NCBI RefSeq assembly: GCF_040675855.1
Contig: NZ_JBEGIK010000001.1
Span: 930,001-994,000 of the forward strand
Direction of reading: 5' to 3'
Source: Microbacterium sp. LWH3-1.2
GTDB lineage: Bacteria > Actinomycetota > Actinomycetes > Actinomycetales > Microbacteriaceae
DNA length: 64,000 nucleotides
The first letter of the stretch is position 1, and each line of letters starts with the position of its first letter. The notes beneath the pieces were generated by a model, which did not search any database, was not told where the DNA came from, and saw only the letters and a list, made by a program, of their open reading frames with translations. The translations under genes were made by a program, and so were the position numbers. Shown one piece after another: positions 1 through 8,576 of the stretch.

Positions 1-1
1 G

Positions 2-256
2 CCGCTCCCGGTGGGGCTTGCGCGCTTCCTGCGCTTCATCGGCGGGATCGGCGGCTACCTCGTGCTCAACGCCCTGCCCGGGGCATGGACTTTCGTGGCC
101 ACGGTCTTCGCGGCCGTCTCGATCGTTCTGGTGCTCACGACCGATGGGCGTCGGGGCCTCCCGGGTCTCGCGTCGGGTCAGCGCCTCGCCGATGCGCGGG
201 AGGGGGAGGAACCGGATGCCGCGCCCCCCGGCTCCGCCGCGCCCCCCGGTCGCTGA
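2..256 (+). CDS. C-terminal end of a membrane protein (truncated by window edge)
   Basis: The frame is open from base 2 to a TGA at 254-256, so this is probably the end of a gene that begins before the window; a GTG at 11 would otherwise give an 81-residue protein. The visible part has one clear membrane segment (about residues 15-42 counted from that GTG, rich in V, A, L and F) followed by a polar tail ending in Pro/Ala/Gly-rich sequence typical of disordered actinobacterial C-termini. No family was recognised. A hairpin just after the stop probably ends the transcript. Confidence 0.5.
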   Translation, partial: PLPVGLARFLRFIGGIGGYLVLNALPGAWTFVATVFAAVSIVLVLTTDGRRGLPGLASGQRLADAREGEEPDAAPPGSAAPPGR

Positions 257-263
257 CACCCGC

Positions 264-280
264 GCCCCGACTGGCGGGGC
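264..280 (+). terminator. Short GC hairpin after the first gene
   Basis: GCCCCG at 264-269 pairs with CGGGGC at 275-280 across a five-base loop, eight bases after the preceding stop codon. There is no T-run, so it is a weak intrinsic terminator at best. Its right arm lies next to the putative -35 box of the hemerythrin gene. Confidence 0.35.
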
Positions 281-281
281 C

Positions 282-311
282 TTGGGGCGACGTGCGGTCC
301 GGGAGTAGAAT
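282..311 (+). promoter_or_regulatory. Putative promoter of the hemerythrin gene
   Basis: TTGGGG at 282-287 and TAGAAT at 306-311 are separated by 18 bases, a plausible housekeeping sigma-factor promoter. Transcription would start near 318, giving a leader of about 54 bases. This is read from the sequence only. Confidence 0.4.
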
Positions 312-371
312 CCCGCTGATCACCGCCTGGGGTCGCCGAGGTCGACGAGCTGCGGGGATCGGGGGTGCGAT

Positions 372-1106
372 ATGGCTACCAGGCTGCCCTCCTCCGGAGC
401 CATGCCGGAAGGGCAGGAACCCGGCTGTGACACGTCGGGCCTGATCCTCGTGCACAGGATCTTCCGCTGGCTGTACCGCGAGCTGCCGGAGCTCGTGCGC
501 GGCGTGCCACCCGCCGACGTCGAACGTGCCGCGATCGTCGGCCGGTACGCCCACCTCGACTTCTACGCGCTGCACATGCACCACGAGACCGAGGACGCCG
601 CGCTGTGGGACAAGCTCGTGTCGCGCGACCCCGGCTGCGCGCTGCACGTCGACCAGATGCGTGCGCAGCACGCCGAGGTCGCCGCGCAGCTCGCACGGAT
701 CGAGCCGCAGCTCGAGCCGTGGCTCCGCACGGCGGATGCCGCGCTGCGCGATGCGTTCGCGCTCGACATCGAGCATCTCCGCGACACCCTCGTGGCGCAT
801 CTGGGACAGGAAGAGGACGACATCATGCCGGTCGCCGGCGCCGTCCTCTCCCAGCAGGAGTGGGACTGGATGGAGGAGCACACGCGGGCCGAGCTGATGG
901 CGCATCGGAAGGAGCTCGGCAAGGACATCATGTCGCTCCAGCTCGGGTTGCTGGTCGCCAGCGTGCCGGAGGGCGAGCGTGACGAGTGGATGCGCGCGAA
1001 CATCCCCGCGCCGATCCGGCTCCTTTACGGGCTGCTGATGAAGCGGCAGTACGACAGGGCGATGCGGGAGCTCTACCCCGACGGCCCGGTTCCGGCGATG
1101 GTGTGA
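372..1106 (+). CDS. Hemerythrin HHE cation-binding domain protein
   Basis: A 244-residue soluble protein with the pattern of a hemerythrin-like four-helix bundle that binds a non-haem di-iron centre. Candidate metal ligands are H28 (in VHRIF), H68/H70/H71 with E72 and E74 (in LHMHHETE), H100 (in AQHAE), and H143 with the E147/E148/D149 cluster (in AHLGQEED). Their order and helical spacing match the HHE family. Members bind oxygen or act in stress, signalling or nitric-oxide handling, and nothing here says which. The next gene follows after five bases, so the two are probably co-transcribed. The C-terminal 80 residues extend beyond the bundle. Confidence 0.8.
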   Translation: MATRLPSSGAMPEGQEPGCDTSGLILVHRIFRWLYRELPELVRGVPPADVERAAIVGRYAHLDFYALHMHHETEDAALWDKLVSRDPGCALHVDQMRAQHAEVAAQLARIEPQLEPWLRTADAALRDAFALDIEHLRDTLVAHLGQEEDDIMPVAGAVLSQQEWDWMEEHTRAELMAHRKELGKDIMSLQLGLLVASVPEGERDEWMRANIPAPIRLLYGLLMKRQYDRAMRELYPDGPVPAMV

Positions 1107-1111
1107 CGGCC

Positions 1112-1582
1112 ATGTGGAGACGCGTGACGCTGGACGTGCATCTCGACCACCCGCCCGCTCGCGTCTTCCGGTACTTCGCCGACCCCGGCACCTGGCATGA
1201 GTGGGCGCCCGCGGTCGAACTCCGCCGGCGCGTCGGCGACGGGCCGCCGAGCGTGGGCAGCCGCTGGACGGCGGTCGACCGCATCACCGGCCCCTTTCGC
1301 GTCCGCTTCGAAGACGTTCTCGAGGTCGTCGAGCCCGAGGTGCGGGTCGTGTGGCACTCCACCTCGCCGTGGAACTCGCGTGTCGAGTACGCGTGCGCAC
1401 CCGAGGGCGGCGGCACCCGCGTGCTCGCCGATTACGGGGGCGACGTCGCGGGGTGGCTCAGACTCGTCGCGCTGCTGCCGACGTTCGTCCTCGCCCGCAT
1501 CCTCATGCGCGACTTCCGCGGTCTCCAGCGGCTGCTCGATGCCGAGGACGCGCGCGCGAGGGCCGTCGCCGGGTCCGACTGA
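1112..1582 (+). CDS. SRPBCC (polyketide cyclase/dehydrase-like) family protein
   Basis: A 156-residue protein. It opens with a beta-strand and HPPARVFRYFADP-type helix, and has a G-S-R-W strand near residue 50, a central beta-sheet and a long C-terminal helix: the START/SRPBCC fold with a hydrophobic ligand cavity. The ligand is unknown. I chose the ATG at 1112, five bases after the hemerythrin stop, because the fold begins there; longer forms would overlap the upstream gene in another frame. It probably forms a two-gene operon with the hemerythrin protein. The GGATGC-based hairpin downstream separates it from the convergent M20 gene. Confidence 0.75.
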   Translation: MWRRVTLDVHLDHPPARVFRYFADPGTWHEWAPAVELRRRVGDGPPSVGSRWTAVDRITGPFRVRFEDVLEVVEPEVRVVWHSTSPWNSRVEYACAPEGGGTRVLADYGGDVAGWLRLVALLPTFVLARILMRDFRGLQRLLDAEDARARAVAGSD

Positions 1583-1609
1583 CGCTGGCGGCGAGAAGGC
1601 CGGACGGAA

Positions 1610-1634
1610 CGGATGCTGCGGCCCGCGGCATCCG
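1610..1634. terminator. Bidirectional terminator hairpin built from GGATGC words
   Basis: CGGATGCTGC (1610-1619) pairs with GCGGCATCCG (1625-1634), ten pairs with one G-T, loop of five. It sits between the stops of two convergent genes, so it can serve both transcripts. Both arms are copies of the GGATGCNGC word that recurs through the window. Confidence 0.55.
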
Positions 1635-1642
1635 TCCAGCGC

Positions 1643-2869
1643 CTACGCCGTCGGGGTCCCGAGGAACTCGCGCGCGGCGACCACGAGCGCGTCGACGCCG
1701 CGGCTCAGCGTGGGCTGGAGCACCGGGGCGAAGAACGGCGAGTGGTTGGTCGGGATGTCGCGCTCGACCGTGCCCGCCGCGAACGCCTCCGCGAACTTCC
1801 GCGGATCCACGCCGCCCCAGAACCAGAAGACCAGCGGCACGCCGGCCTCGCGGGCGAACCACGACACGTCCTCGCTGCCGGTGAACATGCCGGGGTCGAT
1901 GACCGTCCCCTCGCCGAACGCCGCGTCGAACGCGAGGACCAGGCGTGCCGTCGCGTGCACATCGTTGATCGTCGGGGGGAGCGTGTGGTCGGTGACGATG
2001 ACCGGCGGCTCCTCGGCGCCCGAGGCCTGGGCCTCGGCGCGCACGATGCGCTCGACCTTCTCGAGCACGCGGGAGCGGGCCTCGTCGTCGGGGTAGCGCA
2101 GGCTCAGCTCGAGCTTCGCCTCGGCAGGGATGATGTTGTTCTTGAGGCCCGCATGGATCGAGCCGACGGTCACGACCGCGACGTCGCGCGGGTCGACCTC
2201 GCGCGACACGATGGTCTGCAGGCGCATGACGGTGGCCGCGGCCATGACGACGGGGTCGATCGTCGCCTGCGGGCGCGAGCCGTGACCGCCGCGGCCGAGC
2301 AGGGTGACCGTGATGCCGTCGGACGCCGCCATCTGCGTGCCGCTGCGCACTCCGATGGTGCCCGCGGGGAGCGGGGTGACATGCTGGCCGAGCACGATGT
2401 CGGGCTTCGGGAAGCGGTCGAGCACGCCGTCCGCGATCATCGCCTGGGAGCCCGCGCCGTACTCCTCGGCGGGCTGGAAGACGGCGACGATGGTGCCCGA
2501 CCACTCGTCCTTGGTGGCGACCAGGCGCTCGAGGGCGCCGAGGAGCGCCGTCACGTGCATGTCGTGCCCGCAGGCGTGCATCACCGGCACGTCGTTGCCG
2601 GCCGGGTCGGTGCCGCGCGCCGTGCTCGCGTACTCGAGGCCGGTCTGCTCGGGCACGGGCAGAGCGTCCATGTCGGCCCGCAACCACACCACAGGTCCCT
2701 CGCCGTTGCGGATGACCCCGGCGACGCCGGTCTTGCCGATCCCCTCCTCGAACTCGATGCCGAGCCCGGTCAGGTGCTGTGCGATCACCCCCGCCGTGCG
2801 GGTCTCCTGGAAGGACAGTTCCGGATGCCGGTGCAGATCGACGTAGATCGCTTCGAGGTCGAGGGTCAT
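1643..2869 (-). CDS. M20 family amidohydrolase
   Basis: A 408-residue metallopeptidase-fold amidohydrolase of the M20D type, which cleaves N-acyl amino acids and similar amides (hippurate, indole-acetyl conjugates, aminobenzoyl-glutamate). Visible family marks are HPELSF at 15-20, the ADMDALP strand at 65-71, HACGHD at 98-103 with the metal-ligand Cys/His, and PAEE at 133-136 with the catalytic Glu. Substrate cannot be read from sequence. The start at 2869 is chosen because TAGGCT lies exactly seven bases upstream, a leaderless arrangement repeated elsewhere here; a longer form would overlap that box. It stands alone, facing the SRPBCC gene. Confidence 0.85.
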   Translation of the reverse strand: MTLDLEAIYVDLHRHPELSFQETRTAGVIAQHLTGLGIEFEEGIGKTGVAGVIRNGEGPVVWLRADMDALPVPEQTGLEYASTARGTDPAGNDVPVMHACGHDMHVTALLGALERLVATKDEWSGTIVAVFQPAEEYGAGSQAMIADGVLDRFPKPDIVLGQHVTPLPAGTIGVRSGTQMAASDGITVTLLGRGGHGSRPQATIDPVVMAAATVMRLQTIVSREVDPRDVAVVTVGSIHAGLKNNIIPAEAKLELSLRYPDDEARSRVLEKVERIVRAEAQASGAEEPPVIVTDHTLPPTINDVHATARLVLAFDAAFGEGTVIDPGMFTGSEDVSWFAREAGVPLVFWFWGGVDPRKFAEAFAAGTVERDIPTNHSPFFAPVLQPTLSRGVDALVVAAREFLGTPTA

Positions 2870-2896
2870 GCGGTCGAGCCTACGCGGCGACGATCG

Positions 2897-2951
2897 CTGC
2901 TCCCCTGTCACGATGTGTCGCCCCGCACGGCAGTTCGCGACAGGTGAGCAG
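2897..2951. repeat. Dispersed 54-bp inverted repeat, copy 1
   Basis: The arms CTGCTCCCCTGTCACGA and TTCGCGACAGGTGAGCAG face each other around a variable centre. The same architecture recurs at 42473, 42547 and 61838. This copy lies between the M20 start and the LacI stop. Confidence 0.7.
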
Positions 2952-2976
2952 GAAGAGGTGGGTCGAGGAGAGAGGA

Positions 2977-3993
2977 CTACTGGGGGCGGGCGGTCGAGCC
3001 GCGCACGATGAGCTCGAACGGCAGCTCGCCGGGCCGGTGTGTCGGGATCTCGGCATCCGACGACTCCAGGGCTTCGAGGATCGCGGCGGCGGCGCGCTCG
3101 CCCTGGCCGAGCGGGAACTGGTCGACCGTGGTGAGGCGGAAGAACTCGCCGAGCTCGTGGCCGTCGATGCCGATGACCGAGAGGTCCTCGGGCACCCGGT
3201 AGCCGAGTTCGCGGGCGGCCAGCAACGCCCCGATCGCCATCTCGTCGGAGGCCGCGAAGATCGCCGTCGGCCGGCTGCCGGGTTTGCCCAGCAGCTGCTT
3301 CGCCGCGCGGAAGCCGCCCTCGATGGTGAAGTCGGCGGGTTCGAACAGGGACGGGCCGACCTCGATGCCGGCGTCGGTCAGCGCCTGCTCGAAGCCCTGC
3401 CGCCGCTGCGTGGGGATGTGGAAGTCGATGTCGAATTCGGGGCTCGCGCCGATGTGCGCGATCCGGCGATGGCCGAGCGCGAGCAGGTGTTCGGTGGCCA
3501 GGCGCGCGACGGCGACGTCGTCCACGGTCAGGGTCGTGAGCAGCGGGTTGGGCCCGCCGATCGCGATCACCGGCAGGTCGAGCTCCACGAGGCGCTCCGT
3601 CTCCTCCTGGCCGAGCGCGAGCGAGATCGCGATGACCCCGTCCACGCGCTGGCGCCTGAGGAACGTGTCGAACACATCATGGCGCTCGGCCCGGTCGGCG
3701 GTGAGGCTGTAGAGCGTGATGTCGTACCCGCGGCGCATCAGCGCCGACGCGATGCCGCTCAGCACGGTGGAGAAGAACCACCGGTCGAGGAAGGGCACCA
3801 GCACGCCGATGTTGCGCGTGCGCCCCGAGGCCAGGCTCGAGGCCGATGCCGACACCACGTAGCCGAGGCTCTTGGCCGCCTCCTCGACCTTCGCCTTCGC
3901 TCCGGCCGAGACATGGCCGCGCCCGCTCAGTGCGCGCGAGACGGTCGCCGTCGAGACGCCCGCCGCGCGCGCGACCTCGTCAATGCTGACCAC
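2977..3993 (-). CDS. LacI-family transcriptional regulator of the alpha-glucosidase
   Basis: A 338-residue repressor. The N-terminal helix-turn-helix (about 3-25, DEVARAAGVSTATVSRALSG) and hinge helix (about 45-58) are followed by a periplasmic-binding-protein-like effector domain from about residue 62. The GTG start at 3993 is 36 bases after the stop of the GH13 gene on the same strand, so the enzyme and its regulator form one operon. A LacI-type palindrome just upstream of the enzyme gene is the obvious operator, implying autoregulation by an alpha-glucoside. Effector identity (maltose, isomaltose, sucrose or similar) is not determinable here. Confidence 0.9.
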   Translation of the reverse strand: MVSIDEVARAAGVSTATVSRALSGRGHVSAGAKAKVEEAAKSLGYVVSASASSLASGRTRNIGVLVPFLDRWFFSTVLSGIASALMRRGYDITLYSLTADRAERHDVFDTFLRRQRVDGVIAISLALGQEETERLVELDLPVIAIGGPNPLLTTLTVDDVAVARLATEHLLALGHRRIAHIGASPEFDIDFHIPTQRRQGFEQALTDAGIEVGPSLFEPADFTIEGGFRAAKQLLGKPGSRPTAIFAASDEMAIGALLAARELGYRVPEDLSVIGIDGHELGEFFRLTTVDQFPLGQGERAAAAILEALESSDAEIPTHRPGELPFELIVRGSTARPQ

Positions 3994-4029
3994 GTCGTCA
4001 CCGTACCTTCTCGTCGCTCGGCGCGGGTG

Positions 4030-5736
4030 TCAGGCGGTCTCGAGCCAGACCGTCGTGTCGCCCGGGAGCTCCCCGTCGGCGAGCGGACCGCTCGACGCGA
4101 TCACGATACCGTCCGCAAGAGCGATCGGTGTGGATCCGGTGTTCGCGATGACCGTGACATCCCCGTTGCGGAATGCCACAGCATCCGTTCCGTATCCGTC
4201 GATCCACTCCAGCGGGCCCACACCCAGCGACCGTGCACGGCGCTCGGCGAGCAGTGCACGGTACAGCTCGAGCGTGGAGCCCTCGACACCTTTCTGCGTG
4301 TCGCGCGCGAGCGTGGCCCACTCGGCGGGCTGGGGCAGCCACGACGCACCGGTGCTGTTGAAGCCGTAGGCCGGGGCATCCGCGTTCCACGGGATCGGCA
4401 CGCGGCAGCCGTCGCGGCCGTAGCGCTCACCGTTGGTGCGGAACCACGTCGGGTCCTGGCGGGCGTCGCCGGGGATGTGGATGACCTCGGGCAGGCCGAG
4501 TTCTTCGCCCTGGTACAGGTACGCCGAGCCGGGAAGGGCCAGCATCAGCGTCGTGGCCGCGCGGGCGCGTGCCAGTCCCACCTCGGGGATCGGCTGGCCG
4601 GGGGAGTCGGGGCCGATGCCGTGACCCTGCGGGTTCTCGGCCGTCAGCGCGAGTCGCGACGCGTGGCGCACCACGTCGTGGTTCGACAGCACCCAGGTCG
4701 AAGGCGCGCCGACGCTCGGGAACGCGTGCAGCGAGACCGCGATGACCTCACGGAGGTCGGCGGCGTTCCACTCGGTCGACAGATACGGGAAGTTGAAGGC
4801 CTGGTGCATCTCGTCGGGGCGCACCCACTGCGCGGTGCGCTCCGCGGTCGGCAGCCACGCCTCGGCGGCGAGGGCGCGGTGGCCGTCGTACTCCTCGAGG
4901 ATCTTGCGCCAGTCGCGGTAGACCTCGTGCACGGCGTCCTGTCCCCAGTACGGCACGTTCGCCTCTTCGCCGCCCATCGAGCCGGCCTCGGGGTTCGGGA
5001 TGTAGTCCGGAAGCCCGTCCGCCTTGACGAGGCCGTGAGCGACATCGACGCGGAAGCCGTCGACCCCGCGGTCGAGCCAGAAGCGCAGGATGCGGCGGAA
5101 CTCCTCGCGCACCTCCTCATTCGACCAGTCGAAATCGGGCTGGGACGAGTCGAAGAGGTGCAGGTACCACTGGCCGGGCTGGCCGTCGGCCTCGACGACG
5201 CGAGTCCATGCCGGGCCGCCGAAGACGGACTCCCAGTTGTTCGGAGGGAGCTCGCCGTTCTTGCCCTTGCCGTCGCGGAACATGTACCGCGCCCGCTCGG
5301 CGCTGTGGGGAGCTGAGGCGAGCGCCTGCCGGAACCATTCATGCTGGTCGGACGAGTGGTTCGGGACGAGATCGACGATGACACGGATGCTGCGCTCATG
5401 CGCCGCGGCGAGCATGTCGTCGAAGTCGGCCAGCGTACCGAACAGCGGGTCGACGTCGCAGTAGTCGCTGACGTCGTAGCCGGCGTCCTTCTGGGGCGAG
5501 CGCTGGAACGGGCTCAGCCAGATGGCGTCTATGCCGAGGTGCGCGAGGTCGTCGAGGTGCGAGGTGATGCCGGGGAGGTCGCCGATGCCGTCGCCCGAGG
5601 CGTCCGCGAAGGAGCGCGGGTAGATCTGGTAGATGACGGCGGTGCGCCACCACTCTGCCCCGCCCTCTTCCGTGGCGCTGCCGGGGAGGGGGGCGAGGAA
5701 CGCGTCTGTGCGCTCGACGGTCTCTGCGGAAGTCAT
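4030..5736 (-). CDS. GH13 alpha-glucosidase (oligo-1,6-glucosidase type)
   Basis: A 568-residue cytoplasmic glycoside hydrolase that would release glucose from alpha-glucosides. The GH13 conserved regions are present: DLVPNH at 122-127, the nucleophile D231 in GFRVDVAHG, the acid/base E292 in AAEAW, and the transition-state D354 in SNHDV. The sequence YQIYPRSFAD near residue 36 is typical of the GH13 oligo-glucosidase group. The chosen ATG at 5736 precedes MTSAETVERT. An upstream in-frame ATG at 5853 would require translation through the operator and into the divergent apt leader. No signal peptide. No dedicated importer lies next to it. Confidence 0.92.
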   Translation of the reverse strand: MTSAETVERTDAFLAPLPGSATEEGGAEWWRTAVIYQIYPRSFADASGDGIGDLPGITSHLDDLAHLGIDAIWLSPFQRSPQKDAGYDVSDYCDVDPLFGTLADFDDMLAAAHERSIRVIVDLVPNHSSDQHEWFRQALASAPHSAERARYMFRDGKGKNGELPPNNWESVFGGPAWTRVVEADGQPGQWYLHLFDSSQPDFDWSNEEVREEFRRILRFWLDRGVDGFRVDVAHGLVKADGLPDYIPNPEAGSMGGEEANVPYWGQDAVHEVYRDWRKILEEYDGHRALAAEAWLPTAERTAQWVRPDEMHQAFNFPYLSTEWNAADLREVIAVSLHAFPSVGAPSTWVLSNHDVVRHASRLALTAENPQGHGIGPDSPGQPIPEVGLARARAATTLMLALPGSAYLYQGEELGLPEVIHIPGDARQDPTWFRTNGERYGRDGCRVPIPWNADAPAYGFNSTGASWLPQPAEWATLARDTQKGVEGSTLELYRALLAERRARSLGVGPLEWIDGYGTDAVAFRNGDVTVIANTGSTPIALADGIVIASSGPLADGELPGDTTVWLETA

Positions 5737-5749
5737 CCGGCCAGCATAA

Positions 5750-5763
5750 TGCAAGCGCTTACA
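5750..5763. promoter_or_regulatory. LacI-type operator before the alpha-glucosidase
   Basis: TGCAAGCGCTTACA is a near-perfect 14-base palindrome with the central CG common to LacI-family operators. It begins 14 bases before the alpha-glucosidase start codon and overlaps the likely -10 (CATTAT on the minus strand). It is the best candidate site for the regulator encoded at 2977-3993. It also lies 35 bases from the -10 box of the divergent apt gene. Confidence 0.65.
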
Positions 5764-5809
5764 CCGTTTCGTCATCAAGACGCGAAGAGGCCGGGCGTAG
5801 GGTGGGCGG

Positions 5810-6328
5810 GTGCTGTCCGAAGCCCTCACGCGCGCCGAGTCCCTCATCCGCACGATCCCCGACTACCCGGAACCGGGCGTCCAGTTCCGTGACATCACGC
5901 CTCTGCTGGCGGATGCCTCGGCCCTGCGCACCGTCATCCACGCGATGATCGCCCCGTTCGAGGGATCGTTCGACGTCGTCGCCGGGGTCGAGGCGCGCGG
6001 GTTCCTGCTCGCGGGCGCCGTGGCGATGGAGGCCGGCGTGGGCCTGGTGCCGATCCGCAAGGCGGGCAAGCTGCCTCTGCCCGCGGCATCCGTCACCTAC
6101 TCGCTCGAGTACGGCACAGCCACGATCGAGGCGCACGACGACATCGCGGGCGGCGCCCGGGTGCTGCTCGTCGACGACGTGCTCGCCACCGGCGGCACAC
6201 TCGTGGCGGCGCACGAACTCGTCGAGACGCTGGGCGGGGTCGTGGTGGGCACGGCGGTGCTGATGGAGCTGACGGCCCTCAGCGGCCGCGAGGTCGTCGG
6301 CGACGTGCACACGGTCTTCACCGCCTGA
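5810..6328 (+). CDS. apt: Adenine phosphoribosyltransferase
   Basis: A 172-residue enzyme that converts adenine and PRPP to AMP. The PRPP-binding loop VLLVDDVLATGGT is at 118-130, and the N-terminal IPDYPEPGVQFRDITPLL (15-33) is characteristic of Apt. Length is normal. The GTG start at 5810 is preceded by TAGGGT and six bases, so the mRNA is probably leaderless. The promoter is back-to-back with that of the alpha-glucosidase operon. It conserves adenine that the catabolic genes further along would otherwise degrade. Confidence 0.95.
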   Translation: MLSEALTRAESLIRTIPDYPEPGVQFRDITPLLADASALRTVIHAMIAPFEGSFDVVAGVEARGFLLAGAVAMEAGVGLVPIRKAGKLPLPAASVTYSLEYGTATIEAHDDIAGGARVLLVDDVLATGGTLVAAHELVETLGGVVVGTAVLMELTALSGREVVGDVHTVFTA

Positions 6329-6339
6329 GCGGCGCCGCA

Positions 6340-6927
6340 TCAGAGATCCGGTCCCTCATCGGGCACGACCGGGTTCGGGCCGGTGCGCGGCACGAAGTGC
6401 GGGATCGGCTCGGGCCGTTCCCCGCGCACCGGATGTGCCCGCTCCGGCGGCGGGGTCGTCGCCTCCGGCTCGAATGCGATCACACGGTCGGCGTGACCGG
6501 CGTCGACGGGGAACCGTCTGCCCGTGATGGTGTTGACGACCACCTTGATGACGAAGAGCTTGAGGGTCGGGCTCCACGACGCGAGCCGGCGGACGCCGCT
6601 GTCTCGGAGCTCGTCCTCGCGGGTCGCCCGCTCCGCCACCCCTCGGATGACGACGCTCCAGTACGCGTCGCCGATCTGCCCGTCGACCTCGAACGCCACC
6701 GCTGGATGGTGGGCGATGTGAAGCAGCTTCGGGTCGCGCGCGGTGCGGATGAACAGCGCCCCCTCATGGGCCAGGTGATTCACCGGGAAGATGTCGGGAG
6801 CGCCGTCGGCATTGATCACCGCGAGGCGACCGAGCCGAGCCTGCTGCACGTACTCCCAGCACGTCGATGCGGGGAGGTGTTCCACTCCGGGTGTCCGGTC
6901 TGCCGGGGGAGAATCGTTCATCCGCAT
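6340..6927 (-). CDS. Pyridoxamine 5'-phosphate oxidase-like FMN-binding protein
   Basis: About 195 residues, with the split-barrel flavin-binding fold of the Pyridox_ox_2 group: a start such as LGRLAVINADGAPDIFPVNH, then FIRTA-D-K-L, then AVAFEVDG. Such proteins bind FMN or F420 and reduce or sequester small oxidants; the substrate here is unknown. Two ATGs lie at 6927 and 6921. GAGGA is five bases before the first and eleven before the second, so I favour 6927. The C-terminal 55 residues are Pro/Glu-rich and probably disordered. It converges with apt, with only 11 bases between the stops. Confidence 0.75.
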   Translation of the reverse strand: MRMNDSPPADRTPGVEHLPASTCWEYVQQARLGRLAVINADGAPDIFPVNHLAHEGALFIRTARDPKLLHIAHHPAVAFEVDGQIGDAYWSVVIRGVAERATREDELRDSGVRRLASWSPTLKLFVIKVVVNTITGRRFPVDAGHADRVIAFEPEATTPPPERAHPVRGERPEPIPHFVPRTGPNPVVPDEGPDL

Positions 6928-7382
6928 CACCGTCCTCACCTTCGGGTGTACCTCAGTGCGACGAAGATGTGAAGAGCCCACCGGTCACGCACCCCCGGGA
7001 GAACCGATCGACCTCCCGACCGGAAGAACGACGGAGGCGTCTCGGGGCATTGCGGTCCTGTTTCCCAACGTGAATTCCCGGCGACGACTTCGTCGACTCC
7101 CTGGCGCCAGCCCGGAGGCGCTTCTATCGTCGATCCACCGCGACGGAGCGCACACGTGCGAGTCGGATCCGCAAAGCCACGGAGCAGGCGCACCCGGAAG
7201 AGCGGGTGTCGCGCATCCGCGGACCTGCCAGTGTTCGACGAGGAGGCGGAGGCAGTGCGCGAGCGCCCTCTGCCGGAGGACGGCGGCGGGCACCCCGGAG
7301 ACCGGATACCGGGGCCCCGTCGCCGTGAAGACGAGCCGCCGCGAGGGCACCGACGGCACCGCGGTTCCGAGGTCACCGGGCG
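6928..7382. other. 455-base stretch without a convincing gene; coding-like patch on the minus strand
   Basis: No recognisable product is encoded on either strand. Reading the minus strand from 7359, about 48 codons have the strong G/C third-position bias of real genes here (start MPSVPSRRLVFTATGPRYP), and then the bias decays and the frame wanders. This resembles the leading part of a decayed or frameshifted gene downstream of hpxO. The part near 7040-7110 is visibly less GC-rich than its neighbours. I do not call a gene here. Confidence 0.35.
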
Positions 7383-8576
7383 TCAGATCACACCGGCGCC
7401 GAGGTTGATCGGGCTGCCCTCGATGTTGCCGACGATCCCGCGGATGATGCCGGCGCCGTCGGCGCCGCGCAGGCTCGCGTACCAGGCGGCCGTAGCGGCG
7501 GGGTCATAGCCGTGGGTCTCGTCGCCGCGCTTGCGCGCGCGCAGCACGAGTTCCCCGGCACGCTCGGTGCGGCTGCGTTCGTAGCGTCGGAGGGTGTCCT
7601 CGACGCTCACCGTGTTGGTCGCCACCGCGATGGCGAGGGCGAAGGTGTCTTCCAGCGCCGAGCAGGCACCCTGCCCGATGTCGGGCGCGGTGTTGTGTGC
7701 GGCGTCGCCGAGGATCGCGACGCGGCCGCGCGCCCACGTGTGGAACGGGTCGATATCCCAGATCTCGACGCGGTTGAGCGAGACCGTCGGATCGATGGCC
7801 CCGAGGAGCGCCTGCACCCCGGGCGCCCAGTCCCCGAACGCCTCGACGAGGGGTGCGACGCCGTCGCCGCGCTCATACGGCAGGCCGGCCGGCTGCGGCA
7901 CGTCGAACCAGAAGTAGAAGCGGTCGCCCTCGACGGGCATGACGGCGGCGCGCTTGCCCTCGGCGACGTAGGTGGTCCACTGGTCGGCGGGGCCGATGCG
8001 CCGGTCGCTGGGGATGAGCCCGTTGAAATTCGTGTACCCCGAGTAGGTGCGCTCGATGCGGGGGGCGTCGTCACCGTCGCGGCTGACGTAATCGCGCGTG
8101 ATCGAGCGGGCGCCGTCGGCGCCGATGAGCATGTCGGCGGTGTCGGTCGAGCCGTCGGCGAAGGTCGCGGTGACGGTGTGGCCGTCGTCCGAGACGGCGA
8201 CCATCCGCATCCCGAGACGGATGCGGTCCACGCCGAACGTGCGCATCAGCAGCGTCTGCAGATCGGCGCGCGCCACCGGGTACGGACGCTGGCCGGTCTG
8301 CTGTGTCACGGGCTCGAGACTGAAGCGGCACAGCTGCTCGCCGGTGTGCCCATCGACGTACGCCATATGGTCCATACGGCCGCCGAGCGCGGCGACCTCG
8401 CGGCCGAGGCCGAGCCAGTTGAGCACCTTCACGCCGTTCGACCACAGCGACAACGCGGCGCCGACCGGCTTGTTCTCGCGCATCCTGTCGTAGATCACGA
8501 CCTCGTGGCCCAGTCGCCTGAGCGCGATCCCCGCGCTCGTGCCACCGATCCCGGCCCCGATGATCATGATCTTCAC
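7383..8576 (-). CDS. hpxO: FAD-dependent urate hydroxylase
   Basis: A 397-residue flavoprotein monooxygenase that oxidises urate to 5-hydroxyisourate with NAD(P)H and O2, replacing cofactor-free uricase. The Rossmann motif GAGIGGTSAGIALRRLG is near the N-terminus, DGARS-type sequence is at mid-protein, and GDAAHNTAPDIGQGACSALED carries the flavin-ribityl motif. Features resembling Klebsiella HpxO include NGVKVLNWLGLG, PVARADLQ, NFNGLI and the C-terminal ARKRGDETHG. The GTG start overlaps the uraD stop (GTGA), so it is translated directly after uraD. No 5-hydroxyisourate hydrolase gene accompanies it. Confidence 0.92.
   Translation of the reverse strand: MKIMIIGAGIGGTSAGIALRRLGHEVVIYDRMRENKPVGAALSLWSNGVKVLNWLGLGREVAALGGRMDHMAYVDGHTGEQLCRFSLEPVTQQTGQRPYPVARADLQTLLMRTFGVDRIRLGMRMVAVSDDGHTVTATFADGSTDTADMLIGADGARSITRDYVSRDGDDAPRIERTYSGYTNFNGLIPSDRRIGPADQWTTYVAEGKRAAVMPVEGDRFYFWFDVPQPAGLPYERGDGVAPLVEAFGDWAPGVQALLGAIDPTVSLNRVEIWDIDPFHTWARGRVAILGDAAHNTAPDIGQGACSALEDTFALAIAVATNTVSVEDTLRRYERSRTERAGELVLRARKRGDETHGYDPAATAAWYASLRGADGAGIIRGIVGNIEGSPINLGAGVI

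Noticed and set aside
2779..5316. Very long open frame on the plus strand opposite the LacI and alpha-glucosidase genes
   Set aside because: It mirrors two well-supported genes on the other strand. The long frame is a by-product of high third-position G/C, and the translation is low-complexity Arg/Gly/Glu-rich.
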